From assembly GCF_014502795.1 (NCBI RefSeq), contig NZ_JACVHF010000003.1, forward strand, positions 186,001-250,000: DNA of 64,000 nt. Direction: 5' to 3'. This DNA comes from Heliobacterium chlorum (GTDB lineage Bacteria; Bacillota; Desulfitobacteriia; Heliobacteriales; Heliobacteriaceae). The position numbers were made by a program, and so were the translations under genes. Every line of letters begins with the position of its first letter. Position 1 is the first letter of the stretch. Of this stretch, positions 49,708 through 62,837 are shown piece after piece. The notes beneath the pieces were generated by a model that had not been told where the DNA came from, made no database searches, and was given only the letters and a program-made list of their open reading frames with translations.

Positions 49708-51711
49708 TTATACTCGATATCCCGCTAGGGTCTGCTGCAATTCCTCTGATGTCTTTGCCAGCATCGCTGCAGAATTCGCGATATCCTCCATCGAAGCGAC
49801 TTGTTGTTCCGTTGCTGCAGCGATGGTCTCCGAGTTATCTACACTACGCATCGAACCCTGACGGACGGCGTGAATCCCACTTTTCAAGTTTTTCCACTCT
49901 TGTGCCAACAATTGATTCTGATCTGTGATCGTTTTGATGCTGTCCACTACTTGTCTGCTGGATGTCGTAATTTCATTAAAGACCTTATCGACGAGATTAA
50001 ATGCGTTCATACCCGCTTGCAGACCTTGATTATGCTGCTCCCGGTTGGAGACGACATTTTGTATTTCTGCTTTGATGCTATCGACGATCGCGGAAATATC
50101 CCAGGCCGCTTGTACCGAGTTTTCAGCAAGTTTGCGAATCTCTCCAGCCACAACGGCAAAACCTCTCCCGGCTTCGCCGGCTCTAGCAGCTTCAATAGCC
50201 GCGTTAAGAGATAATAGATTCGTCTGGTTTGCAATCTGATTTATCATCTGCAAGATCTGCTCGATCTGTTGAGACTTCATCGCTAGTTGATCGATGATCT
50301 GATTGTTCGAGTCGGTCGTGATCTGAATCTCAAGCATCTTTTCTCTCGCACCGTCGACGACCTTCCGTCCATCATCAACGGTTCGAGAAGCAACCTCGGT
50401 CGAACGGGCCGTTTCTTGGGCTGAACTAGTCATCTCCTCGATGGACGCCGCAATTTCTGCCACTAATTGCTCCATTCGCTCTAACTGTTGATCCGATTCT
50501 CGTGCTTCTTGAGAGACTTTTTGAGTCTCTTCTGAGACTTGATGATTGGCTATGGTCAGTTGCGCCGTTATTTCCTTCAATCCAAAAGACGCCTTCTGGA
50601 ATCGTTCAACGGCTTCATCCACCTTCGTAATGGTCTGTTGTAACGACTCCAACATGCCATTCGCCGCTTTGGATAGGCTTCCGATCTCATCGTCCGACGA
50701 AATAGGAATGCGTTGAGTCAAGTCGCCTTCACCGCGGCTAATGGTCATCAAGGCATGTTCAAGATCGTTGAGCCGTCTCATCTGCCGGTTGACCACATAA
50801 GGGAGCACGAAAGCGGTCACGACAAAGCCAAGCAATGCAGCGGCAACAGTGATGTTACGGATGTTCGTCAAGATGTGATTTGATAAAGTCAGTACTAAAT
50901 ATTTTCCGTTTGACAAGGGTGCAATGTAGTGAGTCGCTTTGATACTTCCAAAGCTACCGCTTTGAAATGTGATCTCGTCTAATTTTATCGCATTAGCCAG
51001 ACAAACTTTCATTTCAGGGTTGAGCGTATCGATGTTACCATCGCTGCCTACGATAATTTGTCCATTCGAATCAACCAGAGCCGTAAAGAGAACCTCCTCA
51101 CGCAATTGACCGCTCATCTGTCGAATAAAGGATTGAGCTCCCAGCTGTTCGTCTAGTTCAACCAGTTTTTTACCGTTCCGTCCGATCTGGACGATCCGTG
51201 GACTGTCCCATCCTGACACACCGACATATTTATACACTTCAGGATCAATTGTCCGCTTTTGCGCCGGTTGGGCGACAACCTGACGTTTTCCGCTGATCAA
51301 GTCCATAAATTCATAAGCCTGTCCCTTAGGATCGCTGCCAAAGTTAAAATTTACATTTGTCCCTGTACTCGTCAACTGCACTTGTCCTTGACTGTCGGTC
51401 ACCCAAAACTCATCGATTCCAGAGCGTTTGGATAACTCGACCAGTTGTTCGTAGTTGGTGCCTTTGCTTAGCAACAAGGATAATATACTGGCTTGCCCGA
51501 CCATCTCCTTCTCCAACACTTCTTCGGTTATCTTACGGGCTGCTGTGGCGTTTTCGATGCCTAGACGGACCGTCTCCGTCATGGCCAATCCTTGCATATG
51601 CAAGTTACGAGCCGTCTGGTTGTAGATAAAAGTGGCCATAGCTACGATGACTACACCGAATACGATCATGATCGGCCATATAATCTTGTGTTTTAACGAG
51701 TTTAAGCGCAT
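49708..51711 (-). CDS. methyl-accepting chemotaxis protein (transmembrane)
   Basis: A 667-residue chemoreceptor. TM1 lies at about 11-29, an extracytoplasmic sensor at about 30-282 and TM2 at about 283-306. A HAMP linker follows ([27 protein letters not shown]), then the long coiled-coil signalling domain with the tip [36 protein letters not shown]. The sensor's ligand is unknown. ATG at 51711. Confidence 0.93.
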   Translation of the reverse strand: MRLNSLKHKIIWPIMIVFGVVIVAMATFIYNQTARNLHMQGLAMTETVRLGIENATAARKITEEVLEKEMVGQASILSLLLSKGTNYEQLVELSKRSGIDEFWVTDSQGQVQLTSTGTNVNFNFGSDPKGQAYEFMDLISGKRQVVAQPAQKRTIDPEVYKYVGVSGWDSPRIVQIGRNGKKLVELDEQLGAQSFIRQMSGQLREEVLFTALVDSNGQIIVGSDGNIDTLNPEMKVCLANAIKLDEITFQSGSFGSIKATHYIAPLSNGKYLVLTLSNHILTNIRNITVAAALLGFVVTAFVLPYVVNRQMRRLNDLEHALMTISRGEGDLTQRIPISSDDEIGSLSKAANGMLESLQQTITKVDEAVERFQKASFGLKEITAQLTIANHQVSEETQKVSQEARESDQQLERMEQLVAEIAASIEEMTSSAQETARSTEVASRTVDDGRKVVDGAREKMLEIQITTDSNNQIIDQLAMKSQQIEQILQMINQIANQTNLLSLNAAIEAARAGEAGRGFAVVAGEIRKLAENSVQAAWDISAIVDSIKAEIQNVVSNREQHNQGLQAGMNAFNLVDKVFNEITTSSRQVVDSIKTITDQNQLLAQEWKNLKSGIHAVRQGSMRSVDNSETIAAATEQQVASMEDIANSAAMLAKTSEELQQTLAGYRV

Positions 51712-51854
51712 GAGGTTACCCCCTATGTATTCGTACGCATCAATCTAATTAATATTTTCCAACCATCGGTTTCCTTTAATTTATAATAATTCCAAAGCAC
51801 ATCAATATCAACGCTTTTATCATATATTGCCCGAATACATTAATAGCGTATAAA

Positions 51855-51890
51855 AGAAAAAGGCGCCTTACTTTTCAGTACGGTCGCCTT
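51855..51890 (-). terminator. terminator of the pcrA-ligA-gatCAB operon
   Basis: AAGGCG (51860-51865) pairs with CGCCTT (51885-51890); TTTTTCTTTT follows on the minus strand, 13 bases after the gatB stop. Confidence 0.7.
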
Positions 51891-51903
51891 CGCTTGATTT
51901 AGA

Positions 51904-53433
51904 TTACATTTTTTCCAGTTCCTCTTTCAGCAGTTTGTTGACGAGTCCGGGATTGGCTTTCCCTTTCGTCGCCTTCATGGCCTGACCGACGAGGAAGCCC
52001 ATGGCTTTTTCCTTGCCAGCTTTGAAATCAGCGACAACGCTGGGGTTCGCTGTCAAGATGTCTCTGACGATGGATGCGATGGCCCCTTCATCAGAAATCT
52101 GAACGAGCCCTTTTTCTTCCACAATCGCTTTTGCTGGTTTGCCCGAAGCAAACATGTCCTCGAAAACCGTTTTAGCGATTTTTGTGGAGATCGTTCCCGC
52201 TTCGAGCAATTGCAGGAGCCCGACGAGGTTTTCCGGGGTGACAGGACTGTTCGAGTAGCCAAATTCGGAAGCGTTGAGCAGACGGGTGAGTTCGCCCATC
52301 ATATAGTTGGAAATCTGCTTAGCCCGCTCTTTTGCCTTATCATCGGCGACTTCCACACCAGCAGGAGTATCTACCCCAAAGGCCTTGCAAGCGCTGTCAA
52401 AGTAGTCAGCCATCGCCTTAGAACCGGTAATGATTCCGGCATCGTAGGCAGGTAATCCGTAGGAGTGAACGAGGCGCTCCTTGCGGATATGAGGCATTTC
52501 AGGTAAGGTGGCTTTCACCCGGTCAACCCATTCGCGGGAGATGACCAATGGTACCAGATCCGGTTCGGGGAAGTACCGATAGTCATGCGCTTCTTCCTTG
52601 CTGCGCAGGGAGATCGTCATGCCTTTCGCTTCGTCCCACATCCGTGTCTCTTGAAGGATCTTACCGCCTTCGCGGAGGATTTCGGCTTGTCGTTCTACCT
52701 CATATTCCAAGGCCCGTTGCAACGCTTTGAAGGAGTTCATATTTTTCAGTTCGGCCTTCGTGCCGAACTCTTTTTGACCCCAAGGACGCAAGGACACGTT
52801 GGCGTCGCAGCGCAAGCTCCCTTGTTCCATCTTGCAGTCGGACACTTCCGTATATTCTAAAATGGATTTCAACCGTTCTAAATAGGCCACCGCCTCTTCA
52901 ATCGAACGGATGTCCGGCTCTGAGACGATCTCAATCAACGGTACACCGGTCCGGTTGTAGTCGGCTAAAGAGTATTCAGCACCAGCCAGGTTCGCCGCAC
53001 CGCCGTGGACCAGTTTGCCGGCGTCTTCCTCCATGTGTACACGAGTGATGCCAATACGTTTTGGGTTTCCGCCCACTTCGATGTCGAGATAGCCGTCCTT
53101 AGCGATGGGAAGATCGTATTGGGAAACCTGATATGCCTTAGGCAAGTCGGGATAGAAATAGTTCTTCCGATCGAACTTGGAGAATTCGGCGATTTCACAG
53201 TTCAATGCCAAACCGGCCTTCATGGCGTAATCGACGACTTGTTTGTTCAAGACCGGTAGCACACCGGGCAAACCTAAGCAGACAGGACAGACATGAGTGT
53301 TCTGATCGCCGCCGAACTCGGTCGTACAACCGCAAAAAATCTTGCTCTTCGTATGGAGTTCCACATGGACTTCCAAGCCCATGACGATTTCAAAGTCAAA
53401 ATCACGTTCCATTTGCATCGTCTCATTGCTCAT
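51904..53433 (-). CDS. gatB: Asp-tRNA(Asn)/Glu-tRNA(Gln) amidotransferase subunit B
   Basis: A 509-residue GatB. N-terminal cradle motifs are seen: [38 protein letters not shown] and [22 protein letters not shown], with the YqeY-like tail at the end. It activates the mischarged tRNA for amidation. ATG at 53433 lies three bases after the gatA stop and has GGGGGTG upstream. Confidence 0.96.
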   Translation of the reverse strand: MSNETMQMERDFDFEIVMGLEVHVELHTKSKIFCGCTTEFGGDQNTHVCPVCLGLPGVLPVLNKQVVDYAMKAGLALNCEIAEFSKFDRKNYFYPDLPKAYQVSQYDLPIAKDGYLDIEVGGNPKRIGITRVHMEEDAGKLVHGGAANLAGAEYSLADYNRTGVPLIEIVSEPDIRSIEEAVAYLERLKSILEYTEVSDCKMEQGSLRCDANVSLRPWGQKEFGTKAELKNMNSFKALQRALEYEVERQAEILREGGKILQETRMWDEAKGMTISLRSKEEAHDYRYFPEPDLVPLVISREWVDRVKATLPEMPHIRKERLVHSYGLPAYDAGIITGSKAMADYFDSACKAFGVDTPAGVEVADDKAKERAKQISNYMMGELTRLLNASEFGYSNSPVTPENLVGLLQLLEAGTISTKIAKTVFEDMFASGKPAKAIVEEKGLVQISDEGAIASIVRDILTANPSVVADFKAGKEKAMGFLVGQAMKATKGKANPGLVNKLLKEELEKM

Positions 53434-53436
53434 TTG

Positions 53437-54900
53437 TTACACCCCCAGATCCGGCGTCTGACTGTGACATCCGGTCGCCTGTTCATAGGCATAGGCCAAC
53501 TGCAGCAGCTTCGCCTCGTCGAAGGCTTTGCCCATCAACTGTAGGCCTACAGGCAAGCCATTGGCAAAACCGGCGTTGATATTCAGAGCCGGGATACCTG
53601 CCAGGTTCACCGACAAGGTACAGATGTCTGATAAGTACATTTGCAGGGGGTTGTCCGTGCGGTCACCAAATTTAAAGGCCACTGTCGGCGATGTCGGCGA
53701 AAGGAGCACATCAAACTTTTCAAAGGCTTGATCAAAGTCGCCTTTGATTAATGTTCGCACCTTTTGGGCTTTTAGGTAGTAAGCGTCATAATAGCCGGAA
53801 CTAAGGGCATAAGTTCCGAGCATGATGCGCCGTTTCACTTCTTCTCCAAAACCTTCGGCACGAGTCTTTTTAAACATGGTGTTCAAATCAGGCGCCTCTT
53901 CGGAACGATAGCCGTAACGAACTCCGTCGTAGCGGGCTAAGTTGGAGGAAGCTTCCGCTGGAGCAATCAGGTAATAGACCGGAAGGGCATATTCAGTATG
54001 AGGCAAGGAACACTCGCCAATCTCCGCGCCGAGACCCTCTAACACTTTCACGGCTTTTTCGATGACTGCTTTCACTTCTGGACCGATGCCTTCGCCGAAG
54101 TACTCCTTCGGCAAGCCGACCCGCCAGCCTTTGACCGATTGTCCGAGGAGAGCCTCGTAGTCTGGATAATCGACTGGTGCAGAAGTGGAGTCTTTTAAGT
54201 CATAGCCGGCGATAGCGTTCATGACCCTGGCATTGTCACGGACGTCACGGGTAAAGGGCCCGATCTGATCCAACGACGACGCAAAGGCGACGAGGCCAAA
54301 ACGCGATACGGCACCATAGGTCGGCTTCATGCCGACGACACCACAGAAGGCAGCCGGCTGCCGGATTGACCCGCCCGTATCAGAGCCTAAAGTGAAGACA
54401 GCTTGTCCAGCGGCCACAGCGGCGGCCGAACCGCCGGAGGACCCGCCGGGTACCCGTTCGATATCCCAGGGATTGCGCGTCGCGAAAAAGCGGGAGTTTT
54501 CCGTCGACGAGCCCATGGCAAATTCATCCATATTGCATTTTCCCATGAGAATGGCGCCGGCTTCTTTCAGCTTCGTCACTACTGTAGCATCATAGGGCGG
54601 TACGAAATTGTGCAGAATCTTCGATGCACAGGTGGTGCGCACACCATCGGTGCACATGTTGTCTTTTAAGGCCATGGGGATCCCTTCGAGGGGACCGATC
54701 GCTTCTCCGGCAGCGATTTTGGCATCAACCTTCGCCGCCTGAGCCATGGCATCGTCAAAGGTCCGGGTGATGAAGGCTTGAACTTTCGGCTCGGCAGCTT
54801 CAATTCGCTCTGCCTGGGCCCGGACCAGTTCGGCGGCGCTGATCTCTTTGTTCACCAACAGGTCATGCAGTTCATGAGCCTTTTTTGTATACAGCTTCAC
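53437..54900 (-). CDS. gatA: Asp-tRNA(Asn)/Glu-tRNA(Gln) amidotransferase subunit A
   Basis: A 487-residue amidase-signature glutaminase. The catalytic triad is visible as Lys79 in MALKDN, the cis-serine in [10 protein letters not shown] at 154 and the nucleophile Ser178 in DTGGSIRQ, at the same numbers as the S. aureus enzyme. It releases ammonia from glutamine for transfer to GatB. It starts 26 bases after gatC. Confidence 0.97.
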   Translation of the reverse strand: MKLYTKKAHELHDLLVNKEISAAELVRAQAERIEAAEPKVQAFITRTFDDAMAQAAKVDAKIAAGEAIGPLEGIPMALKDNMCTDGVRTTCASKILHNFVPPYDATVVTKLKEAGAILMGKCNMDEFAMGSSTENSRFFATRNPWDIERVPGGSSGGSAAAVAAGQAVFTLGSDTGGSIRQPAAFCGVVGMKPTYGAVSRFGLVAFASSLDQIGPFTRDVRDNARVMNAIAGYDLKDSTSAPVDYPDYEALLGQSVKGWRVGLPKEYFGEGIGPEVKAVIEKAVKVLEGLGAEIGECSLPHTEYALPVYYLIAPAEASSNLARYDGVRYGYRSEEAPDLNTMFKKTRAEGFGEEVKRRIMLGTYALSSGYYDAYYLKAQKVRTLIKGDFDQAFEKFDVLLSPTSPTVAFKFGDRTDNPLQMYLSDICTLSVNLAGIPALNINAGFANGLPVGLQLMGKAFDEAKLLQLAYAYEQATGCHSQTPDLGV

Positions 54901-54926
54901 AGGGATCCTCCATTCGGGTCGAAATA

Positions 54927-55211
54927 CTAGACAATCTTAGGAACGCGGAAGAAACCATCTTCTTCGTCGGGGGCATTGGCCACGATCTTCTCCCGAGCCA
55001 TGGACGGATCGACACGATCGTCGCGCATGACGTTCTGAAGGGGAAAAACATGAGCTGTCGGAGGTACATTCGCTGTGTCCAGCGCTTGCAGCCGTTGGGC
55101 GTAACCGAGGATGTCGTTCAGCTGGGTCGTATATTTTTCGACCTCTTTGTCGGACAGTTCGAGGCGAGCCAGCATGGCTACGTGTTGGACTTCGTCTTTT
55201 GTAAGGGACAT
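54927..55211 (-). CDS. gatC: Asp-tRNA(Asn)/Glu-tRNA(Gln) amidotransferase subunit C
   Basis: A 94-residue GatC that locks GatA to GatB. Typical pattern: [32 protein letters not shown] and [36 protein letters not shown] at 55211; it follows the 762-residue gene by 25 bases. Confidence 0.96.
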   Translation of the reverse strand: MSLTKDEVQHVAMLARLELSDKEVEKYTTQLNDILGYAQRLQALDTANVPPTAHVFPLQNVMRDDRVDPSMAREKIVANAPDEEDGFFRVPKIV

Positions 55212-55236
55212 CGTTTGTTCACCTGCCTTGTTGGAA

Positions 55237-57525
55237 TCAAGATTTCTTTGCCGTATTCGGAATTAAATTCTCTGGTTCTTCAAAAATGTCCTCTTCGTGA
55301 GTGATGAAGAAACCACAGTACTTGACGAAAACTCGTTTTAAGACGTCAAGGCGCTCTTTGGAGATGGTGTCGATGACGGTGTATTGCCGGGTGATGGTCA
55401 AGTTGCCGATCTGGCGCAGGTTTTCGCCTCGCTGGGTCTCATGAAAGATGTCTGTCAGAGGGATGCCCTCCGCAACGACTTCCAATTCGCCAGACCGCAA
55501 GGTGGCCATAAGTTGGCCTGTCAGTGCATCTTCCATCCAAAGATACCGGATGATCACTCCTTGGCCTTTACGCTTTTCCCGATCGGTGACCTCCAATTCG
55601 GGGAGCTTTTCGACGGCACTTGTCAGTCCAGAAAAATCATTGACCTTGTAGACGGCTCGGCAGACACCGGCCCGGTGGCCTTCGGCAGTGACTAGCTTCG
55701 GATGGATCAGTTTTTTTCGAAGTTCCATGATGAAATTGACGATCAAGCGGGACTTCCGTTTCCACAGATCGAGCCAATCGAAGGGGATTTCGCTGCCCGA
55801 GTTCAGCCCAAGTTCTCGAACATACGTAACGACATCGGACCGGTACCAAGGCGGGAAAAAAAATGCAATGCCGCCGTAACGGTAAGCCCCTTCCCAGGGC
55901 ATAAGCCGGCAAAAGAGGATATATCCCACCTCATAAGGAGGCTTTTCCGGGTTATATTCGGGATCACGTATAAAAAAAATGTTATCCCCGAAGAGATCCC
56001 GCACCGAGTACCCTTTTTCTTCGAGGGAGTGAATCACATAAAAACCAGGACGGTTTTCCATCCATCGCTTTATGCCCTCGCGCAGGGACGGCGGCAAGTG
56101 ACTCGATACTTCCTGCTCGAAAGCTTCTAGTGTCGTCGTTCCCCCACGGAGGCGGCGGTCGAAAACGAACCACTCCCAAAAAAGTGAGCTCATCGGGTGA
56201 TCCGCAAAAGGAGTATCCGGCTCATCGGTGTGACGGGCGAAGTGGCTCCATTCCCGCTTCCATTGCTCCGCAAAACGCCAGTGGATGAATTGAGTGAGCA
56301 GCGAACCGATTTGAGATGTCTCGGCAACGGTCCGGGCGACAGGGTCATCTTCGCTGTCTTGACCCCATCCTTCCGGTCCGAGCAGCGGATTTTCAAGTTT
56401 TACTTCCCATGCATCTAAAAGTTCTTCAAAATTCGCGTAGGTTCCTTCCCGGAAGGCGTAATTGGCGATCTCAGGTAGCCGGTAAGGGCCGCGACCCGGA
56501 TTATGGCCGATGAGTTTGTTGCGGCGCAGTTCTCGAACGAGCTGGACGAGCCGTTCTTCACTGACTGTCCCCACGACGATTTCCCGGCGGCCGACCCAGA
56601 CTTGCCCACGGGCATCCCGAGCGATGTCAAGACCCATCTCAATGGAGTCGTTGACATGGCTCAAATAGACGATGGCCGTCCCGCGCTCACCGTCTTCGAC
56701 ATGGCATCCCTCTTCTTGGCGCAACGTCTCCAGGATCAAATCGGTATTGCGGGTCGGAAAGACACGCCAGTACCAAAAGCCCTGAAAAAAAGGATCTTGG
56801 CCGAAGGGAACTTTTGAAGAGGGCTCCTGCCGGATGCTGGTGATCACCCACCGGCTATCTTCTTCCACCAGATAAAAATGGGAACGGTAGGTCAGCAGAT
56901 ACTGTTCCTCGCCGAGCAACACCTCTGCGATTAAGTGAACCCCTTTTTTATTCGGGATTTCTTCAACGACAACGCCACGGAGCAAGCTTTCTCCCTGGTG
57001 TTTTTTCTTCATTCGCTGCCCATAGTCATCGCCGTCAACATACCGCTCCTGGGCCTTTTGCGGAAGGAGCAGGTAGACCAGGGACCAGTCTTCGACAGCC
57101 CTGGCTTGAAAATAGGCATGGACCACTTCCCGCGGTTTAAGGGGGCGATCGAAGAGTCGAATCATCATCGAGTTCCACTCACGGGAATTCAATGGGTCCG
57201 GTTTTTGAAACAACTGAGTCTGACTGACAATCTCGGGGGCCACTTCCACTTCGGCCCGTTCCAATTCTTTGAGTATAAAATCAAATAAGTAAAAAGCTTC
57301 TCGGTAAGAGAGTTCTATGTCATGATCGGGCAGTCCATTCAGAAGGCGATCCCCTTGGCCGAAAGGGGCACCATCGAGCCAGTCGATTTGAGATTCCACT
57401 GGATTGGCCACAACGAAGTGGACGTAAAGGCCTTGTGCGCCGATACGCCGTGTCTCCCAAATCAGGACGAGGGAGATGACTCCTTGCAGGCGAAATGGTG
57501 CCGCTTTCGCGTGAAACCGAAACAT
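55237..57525 (-). CDS. large multidomain protein of unknown function between ligA and gatC
   Basis: A 762-residue soluble protein, no signal peptide or membrane segments. Three parts can be told apart. Residues about 100-220 look like an NTF2-like/DUF4878 fold (PREVVHAYFQARAVEDWSLVYLLLP, then LVEEDSRWVI). Residues about 410-500 have FIHWRFAEQW, SSLFWEWFVFDRRLRGGTTTLEAFEQE and a VIHSLEEKGYSVRDLF pattern also seen in SEC-C-associated and YecA-like bacterial proteins. The C-terminal third has repeated helical/beta units. ATG at 57525 has AAGG eight bases upstream; GTG at 57540 is the alternative. I do not recognise the whole. Confidence 0.75.
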   Translation of the reverse strand: MFRFHAKAAPFRLQGVISLVLIWETRRIGAQGLYVHFVVANPVESQIDWLDGAPFGQGDRLLNGLPDHDIELSYREAFYLFDFILKELERAEVEVAPEIVSQTQLFQKPDPLNSREWNSMMIRLFDRPLKPREVVHAYFQARAVEDWSLVYLLLPQKAQERYVDGDDYGQRMKKKHQGESLLRGVVVEEIPNKKGVHLIAEVLLGEEQYLLTYRSHFYLVEEDSRWVITSIRQEPSSKVPFGQDPFFQGFWYWRVFPTRNTDLILETLRQEEGCHVEDGERGTAIVYLSHVNDSIEMGLDIARDARGQVWVGRREIVVGTVSEERLVQLVRELRRNKLIGHNPGRGPYRLPEIANYAFREGTYANFEELLDAWEVKLENPLLGPEGWGQDSEDDPVARTVAETSQIGSLLTQFIHWRFAEQWKREWSHFARHTDEPDTPFADHPMSSLFWEWFVFDRRLRGGTTTLEAFEQEVSSHLPPSLREGIKRWMENRPGFYVIHSLEEKGYSVRDLFGDNIFFIRDPEYNPEKPPYEVGYILFCRLMPWEGAYRYGGIAFFFPPWYRSDVVTYVRELGLNSGSEIPFDWLDLWKRKSRLIVNFIMELRKKLIHPKLVTAEGHRAGVCRAVYKVNDFSGLTSAVEKLPELEVTDREKRKGQGVIIRYLWMEDALTGQLMATLRSGELEVVAEGIPLTDIFHETQRGENLRQIGNLTITRQYTVIDTISKERLDVLKRVFVKYCGFFITHEEDIFEEPENLIPNTAKKS

Positions 57526-57645
57526 TGGAACAACCTTCACGTTGAAGGCCTACCTTTCTTTATTAAACATCATCTATTTCCATGATATGGTTTTTGCAAA
57601 AAAGGTGTATCGTTATTCTTTTCGCCGCCGGTAGACTCGTCCCTG

Positions 57646-59682
<2,037 letters not shown>

Positions 59683-61965
59683 CTAGATTCTTTTCAACGG
59701 TGCAAACTTACGGAGCAGTTTTTTAATCCCCTGCTGGGGAAAGGCTACGTGAACTTCTTGGTTCTCCCCTTCCCCACTGACCTTTACAACGACACCGGTG
59801 CCAAACTTGCCGTGCTGAACTTTGTCACCGACGGTAAAGTTTCCGCCGGTCGCCTCTGTGTCTGAAGGTGCCGATTTCCTTTGAGAAGGTGTAAAGAAGC
59901 TTTTGTTTAGGTCGAAACTATCGGTATTCGCCGCTTCTCCCTGCGATGAAGAGGTAGAAAAAGCGCTTTGAAGGGACGATCGATTTGAGCCTCGATCATA
60001 CCTGTTTCTGGTTGTAAAACCGGTTGAAGGACGCCCTTCATCCTCTTCAAGAAGAAGTTCTGTTGGAATCTCCTCTAAGAATCGAGAAGGTTGATTATAT
60101 ACAGTATTGCCGAAAATTGTTCGCTGCCATGCGCGCGTCAGGAAGAGCCGTTCCCGTGCCCGGGTAATGGCAACATAACAGAGGCGGCGTTCTTCTTCTA
60201 CTTCCGATTGTTCAAACTGAACGCGGCTGTGGGGAAATACGCCTTCTTCCATCCCGGCCACAAAGACAACAGGGAATTCGAGGCCTTTGGCGGCGTGCAT
60301 AGTCATAAGCACGACAGCATCTTCTGCTTCGTTGTAGTTGTCCATATCTGAGATAAGTGAAACACCAGCTAAGAACTCTTCCAAGGTCTTTTCATCGGCG
60401 TTGCGATCAAACTCCTGGGTGACCGAAAGGAATTCTTTGATGTTCTCGATGCGGCTTTTCGCTTCTTCGCTGTGCTCCGCCTCTAATTCTCGTACATAGC
60501 CTGTCAAGTCGATGACCTGCTCCACGATGGAGGTGACTAAGGATTTGTCCACCTCCCGGCGCAGTTCCTCGATTAAAGCGGCAAAGCTTTTTAGGGCTTT
60601 GCCGCCCCGCGATATGCCTGGCACCTCGGAGACTCGATCGAGGCATTCTTGAACCGACCAGCCATTCGATGTTCCGTAATCGAGCAGCTTTTGTACCGTC
60701 GCGTCACCGATGCCCCGCTTCGGCGTGTTGACGATACGGCGAAAACTGATCTCATCAGCCGGGTTGGAGATGAAGCGCAGGTAAGCGACGATGTCTTTGA
60801 TCTCTTTACGCTCATAGAAGCGCAGTCCGCGAAAAATACGGTAGGGAATTCCGGCGTACATAAAATGTTCTTCTAACACCCGCGATTGGGCGTTCGTACG
60901 GTAGAGGACGGCAAAATCCCGATAGGGACGACCATCAGTCTCAGAAAGGTTACGGACATTATGGATGATATAGCGAGCTTCGTCGTGTTCCGTATCTCCT
61001 TGATAGGAAACGAGCGGCTGCCCATCTTGGTTTTCCGTCCAGAGGCGTTTGGCTTTTCTCCCCCGGTTATTGCCGACGACGCTGTTTGCCGCTTCTAAGA
61101 TCTTGGCGGTGGAACGATAGTTTTGCTCCAGTTTGAGGACTGTCGCTTCCGGATAATCACGTTCGAAGTCGAGGATGTTCTGAATATCGGCTCCGCGCCA
61201 GCCGTAGATGCTTTGGTCATCGTCGCCGACGACACAGAGGTTGCGATATTTTTCGGCCAACAATTTCACCCAGCTGTACTGGGCATGGTTCGTATCTTGA
61301 TACTCATCAACGTGAATGTATTGAAAGCGATCCTGATAATAATCAAGAACCTGGGGATACTCTCGAAACAGGCGAACCGTCAGCATGAGCAAATCGTCAA
61401 AATCGACAGCCATGTTGGATTTTAATTTTCTTTGGTAAACATGGTACACTTTGGCAGTAATTTGCGCAAAATAATCATAAGCCTGTCGTTCATATCCGAT
61501 GGGATCCATAAGGATGTTCTTGGCCGAACTAATCCCGGCACTGATAGCTTGTGGTTTAAATCGCTTGTCGTCTAGATTCAGTTCTTTCATGCATTCCTTG
61601 ATCAGTCGTTGCTGATCATCGCTGTCATAGATGACGAAGTTGCGATCATAGCCGATTTTTTCCCCTTCCCGCCGCAAAATACGCATGCAGGCAGAATGAA
61701 AAGTGGACATCCACACATCTTTGGCCCGCGGCCCAATCAGATGACCAAGACGCTCCTTCATCTCTCCGGCCGCCTTATTGGTAAAGGTGATCGCCAGTAT
61801 ATGAAAAGGGCTAATGCGCGATTGTTCAATCATATGGGCGATACGGTGGGTCAGCACCCGGGTCTTTCCAGAACCAGCGCCGGCGAGGATCAAAAGAGGC
61901 CCCTCCTGATGCAGGACGGCCTCACGCTGTACGGGATTCAAGGATCCCAAAAAATCTCTAGGCAA
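59683..61965 (-). CDS. pcrA: ATP-dependent DNA helicase PcrA
   Basis: A 760-residue UvrD/PcrA helicase: LNPVQREAVLHQEGPLLILAGAGSGKTRVLTHRI (motifs Q and I), VDEYQDTN (II), DDQSIYGWRGAD (III), RLCYVAITRARERLFLT (VI). The C-terminal Tudor-like domain VGDKVQHGKFGTGVVVKV binds RNA polymerase in relatives. TTG at 61965 follows AAGGGGG; the ATG at 61992 has no SD and would add nine residues. First gene of the gat/lig operon. Confidence 0.96.
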   Translation of the reverse strand: MPRDFLGSLNPVQREAVLHQEGPLLILAGAGSGKTRVLTHRIAHMIEQSRISPFHILAITFTNKAAGEMKERLGHLIGPRAKDVWMSTFHSACMRILRREGEKIGYDRNFVIYDSDDQQRLIKECMKELNLDDKRFKPQAISAGISSAKNILMDPIGYERQAYDYFAQITAKVYHVYQRKLKSNMAVDFDDLLMLTVRLFREYPQVLDYYQDRFQYIHVDEYQDTNHAQYSWVKLLAEKYRNLCVVGDDDQSIYGWRGADIQNILDFERDYPEATVLKLEQNYRSTAKILEAANSVVGNNRGRKAKRLWTENQDGQPLVSYQGDTEHDEARYIIHNVRNLSETDGRPYRDFAVLYRTNAQSRVLEEHFMYAGIPYRIFRGLRFYERKEIKDIVAYLRFISNPADEISFRRIVNTPKRGIGDATVQKLLDYGTSNGWSVQECLDRVSEVPGISRGGKALKSFAALIEELRREVDKSLVTSIVEQVIDLTGYVRELEAEHSEEAKSRIENIKEFLSVTQEFDRNADEKTLEEFLAGVSLISDMDNYNEAEDAVVLMTMHAAKGLEFPVVFVAGMEEGVFPHSRVQFEQSEVEEERRLCYVAITRARERLFLTRAWQRTIFGNTVYNQPSRFLEEIPTELLLEEDEGRPSTGFTTRNRYDRGSNRSSLQSAFSTSSSQGEAANTDSFDLNKSFFTPSQRKSAPSDTEATGGNFTVGDKVQHGKFGTGVVVKVSGEGENQEVHVAFPQQGIKKLLRKFAPLKRI

Positions 61966-62121
61966 ACGGTAGTCCCCCTTTATCGACGCCATCCAACATA
62001 ATCTTTATTGTACCAAAGGGGCGGGTGTGAGAAAAGGCGTCATGCGGTGACGGTTTAAAAAGATGGTCCCGTAGGGAAAACTAGGCTCACAGAGCCAACG
62101 CACCAGAAGGAGAGAATGGGA

Positions 62122-62298
62122 ATGCGATACAACCCGGTATATTCGGCGTTTGAGAAAATCCAAGCCATGAACAGTATGAAGAACTATCAACGGATGCTCG
62201 ATGAAGAGGTTCGAAAACCGGATCCCAATCTTGAGGTCATCAAGTATTATCGCCACCGGCTGACTCGCTGCCGTCAAATCCTCGGTGGACGTGCCTGA
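62122..62298 (+). CDS. 58-residue protein, unknown
   Basis: A basic, helical small protein: MRYNPVYSAFEKIQAM then MLDEEVRKPDPNLEVIKYYRHRLTRCRQIL. No family recognised. ATG at 62122 lies eight bases after AAGGAG. It is followed by a strong stem-loop. The opposing pcrA gene starts 156 bases away, divergently. Confidence 0.6.
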   Translation: MRYNPVYSAFEKIQAMNSMKNYQRMLDEEVRKPDPNLEVIKYYRHRLTRCRQILGGRA

Positions 62299-62301
62299 GC
62301 T

Positions 62302-62353
62302 ACACAAAAAAACGCCCTGACCGGTGTACGGGCAAGGGCGATCTTTTTTGTGT
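62302..62353. terminator. bidirectional terminator between convergent genes
   Basis: Nested arms: ACACAAAAAA with TTTTTTGTGT outside, CGCCCT with AGGGCG inside. T-runs on both strands serve the genes at 62298 and 62356. Confidence 0.8.
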
Positions 62354-62355
62354 TT

Positions 62356-62757
62356 TTATTTATACCGGTCTTTATTTCCCATTCCATCGACAGTGATGCG
62401 GTTGTGAAAGCCTTCTTCGGTCTCATGGCTCTTGACGGTGGCGTTAAAGGTCTCCAGGTCGCTTTTTTGAGCTGGTATCTTTTCCAGGTTTGCTCGTGCT
62501 TTACCGAGGGAATCACGGCGCAGATCTTCCTCTGCCCGAGCTTCTAGGTTGGATAACGCTTGGTCTGTCGTCGGTCCTTCCCCATCCTGCCCGGGTATGG
62601 CTCCATTGATGCCCGGGATGCCGACACCGAAGTTCCCCTCCCCGCTAAAACCGATCGTTCCCGGCGAGATGAACCCCGGCGTCTGACCGTCCCGTACACC
62701 AGGCAGCTTATTTAGCTCCGTACTTGGCGCTTCATAACGATCGACATCTTTGATCAA
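62356..62757 (-). CDS. Gly/Pro-rich acidic protein, unknown
   Basis: A 133-residue protein without membrane segments. The N-terminal half is Gly/Pro-rich and probably disordered (FGVGIPGINGAIPGQ), the C-terminal half is helical and charged. TTG at 62757 lies seven bases after GGAGGTGG. Function unknown. Confidence 0.55.
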   Translation of the reverse strand: MIKDVDRYEAPSTELNKLPGVRDGQTPGFISPGTIGFSGEGNFGVGIPGINGAIPGQDGEGPTTDQALSNLEARAEEDLRRDSLGKARANLEKIPAQKSDLETFNATVKSHETEEGFHNRITVDGMGNKDRYK

Positions 62758-62837
62758 GTTAGGCCACCTCCCGGAGTTAGTATCCAGGGAGGTTCTCCGC
62801 CTTATGCATCCCTTTAGGGTTTTGACTTTTTTCCAGA

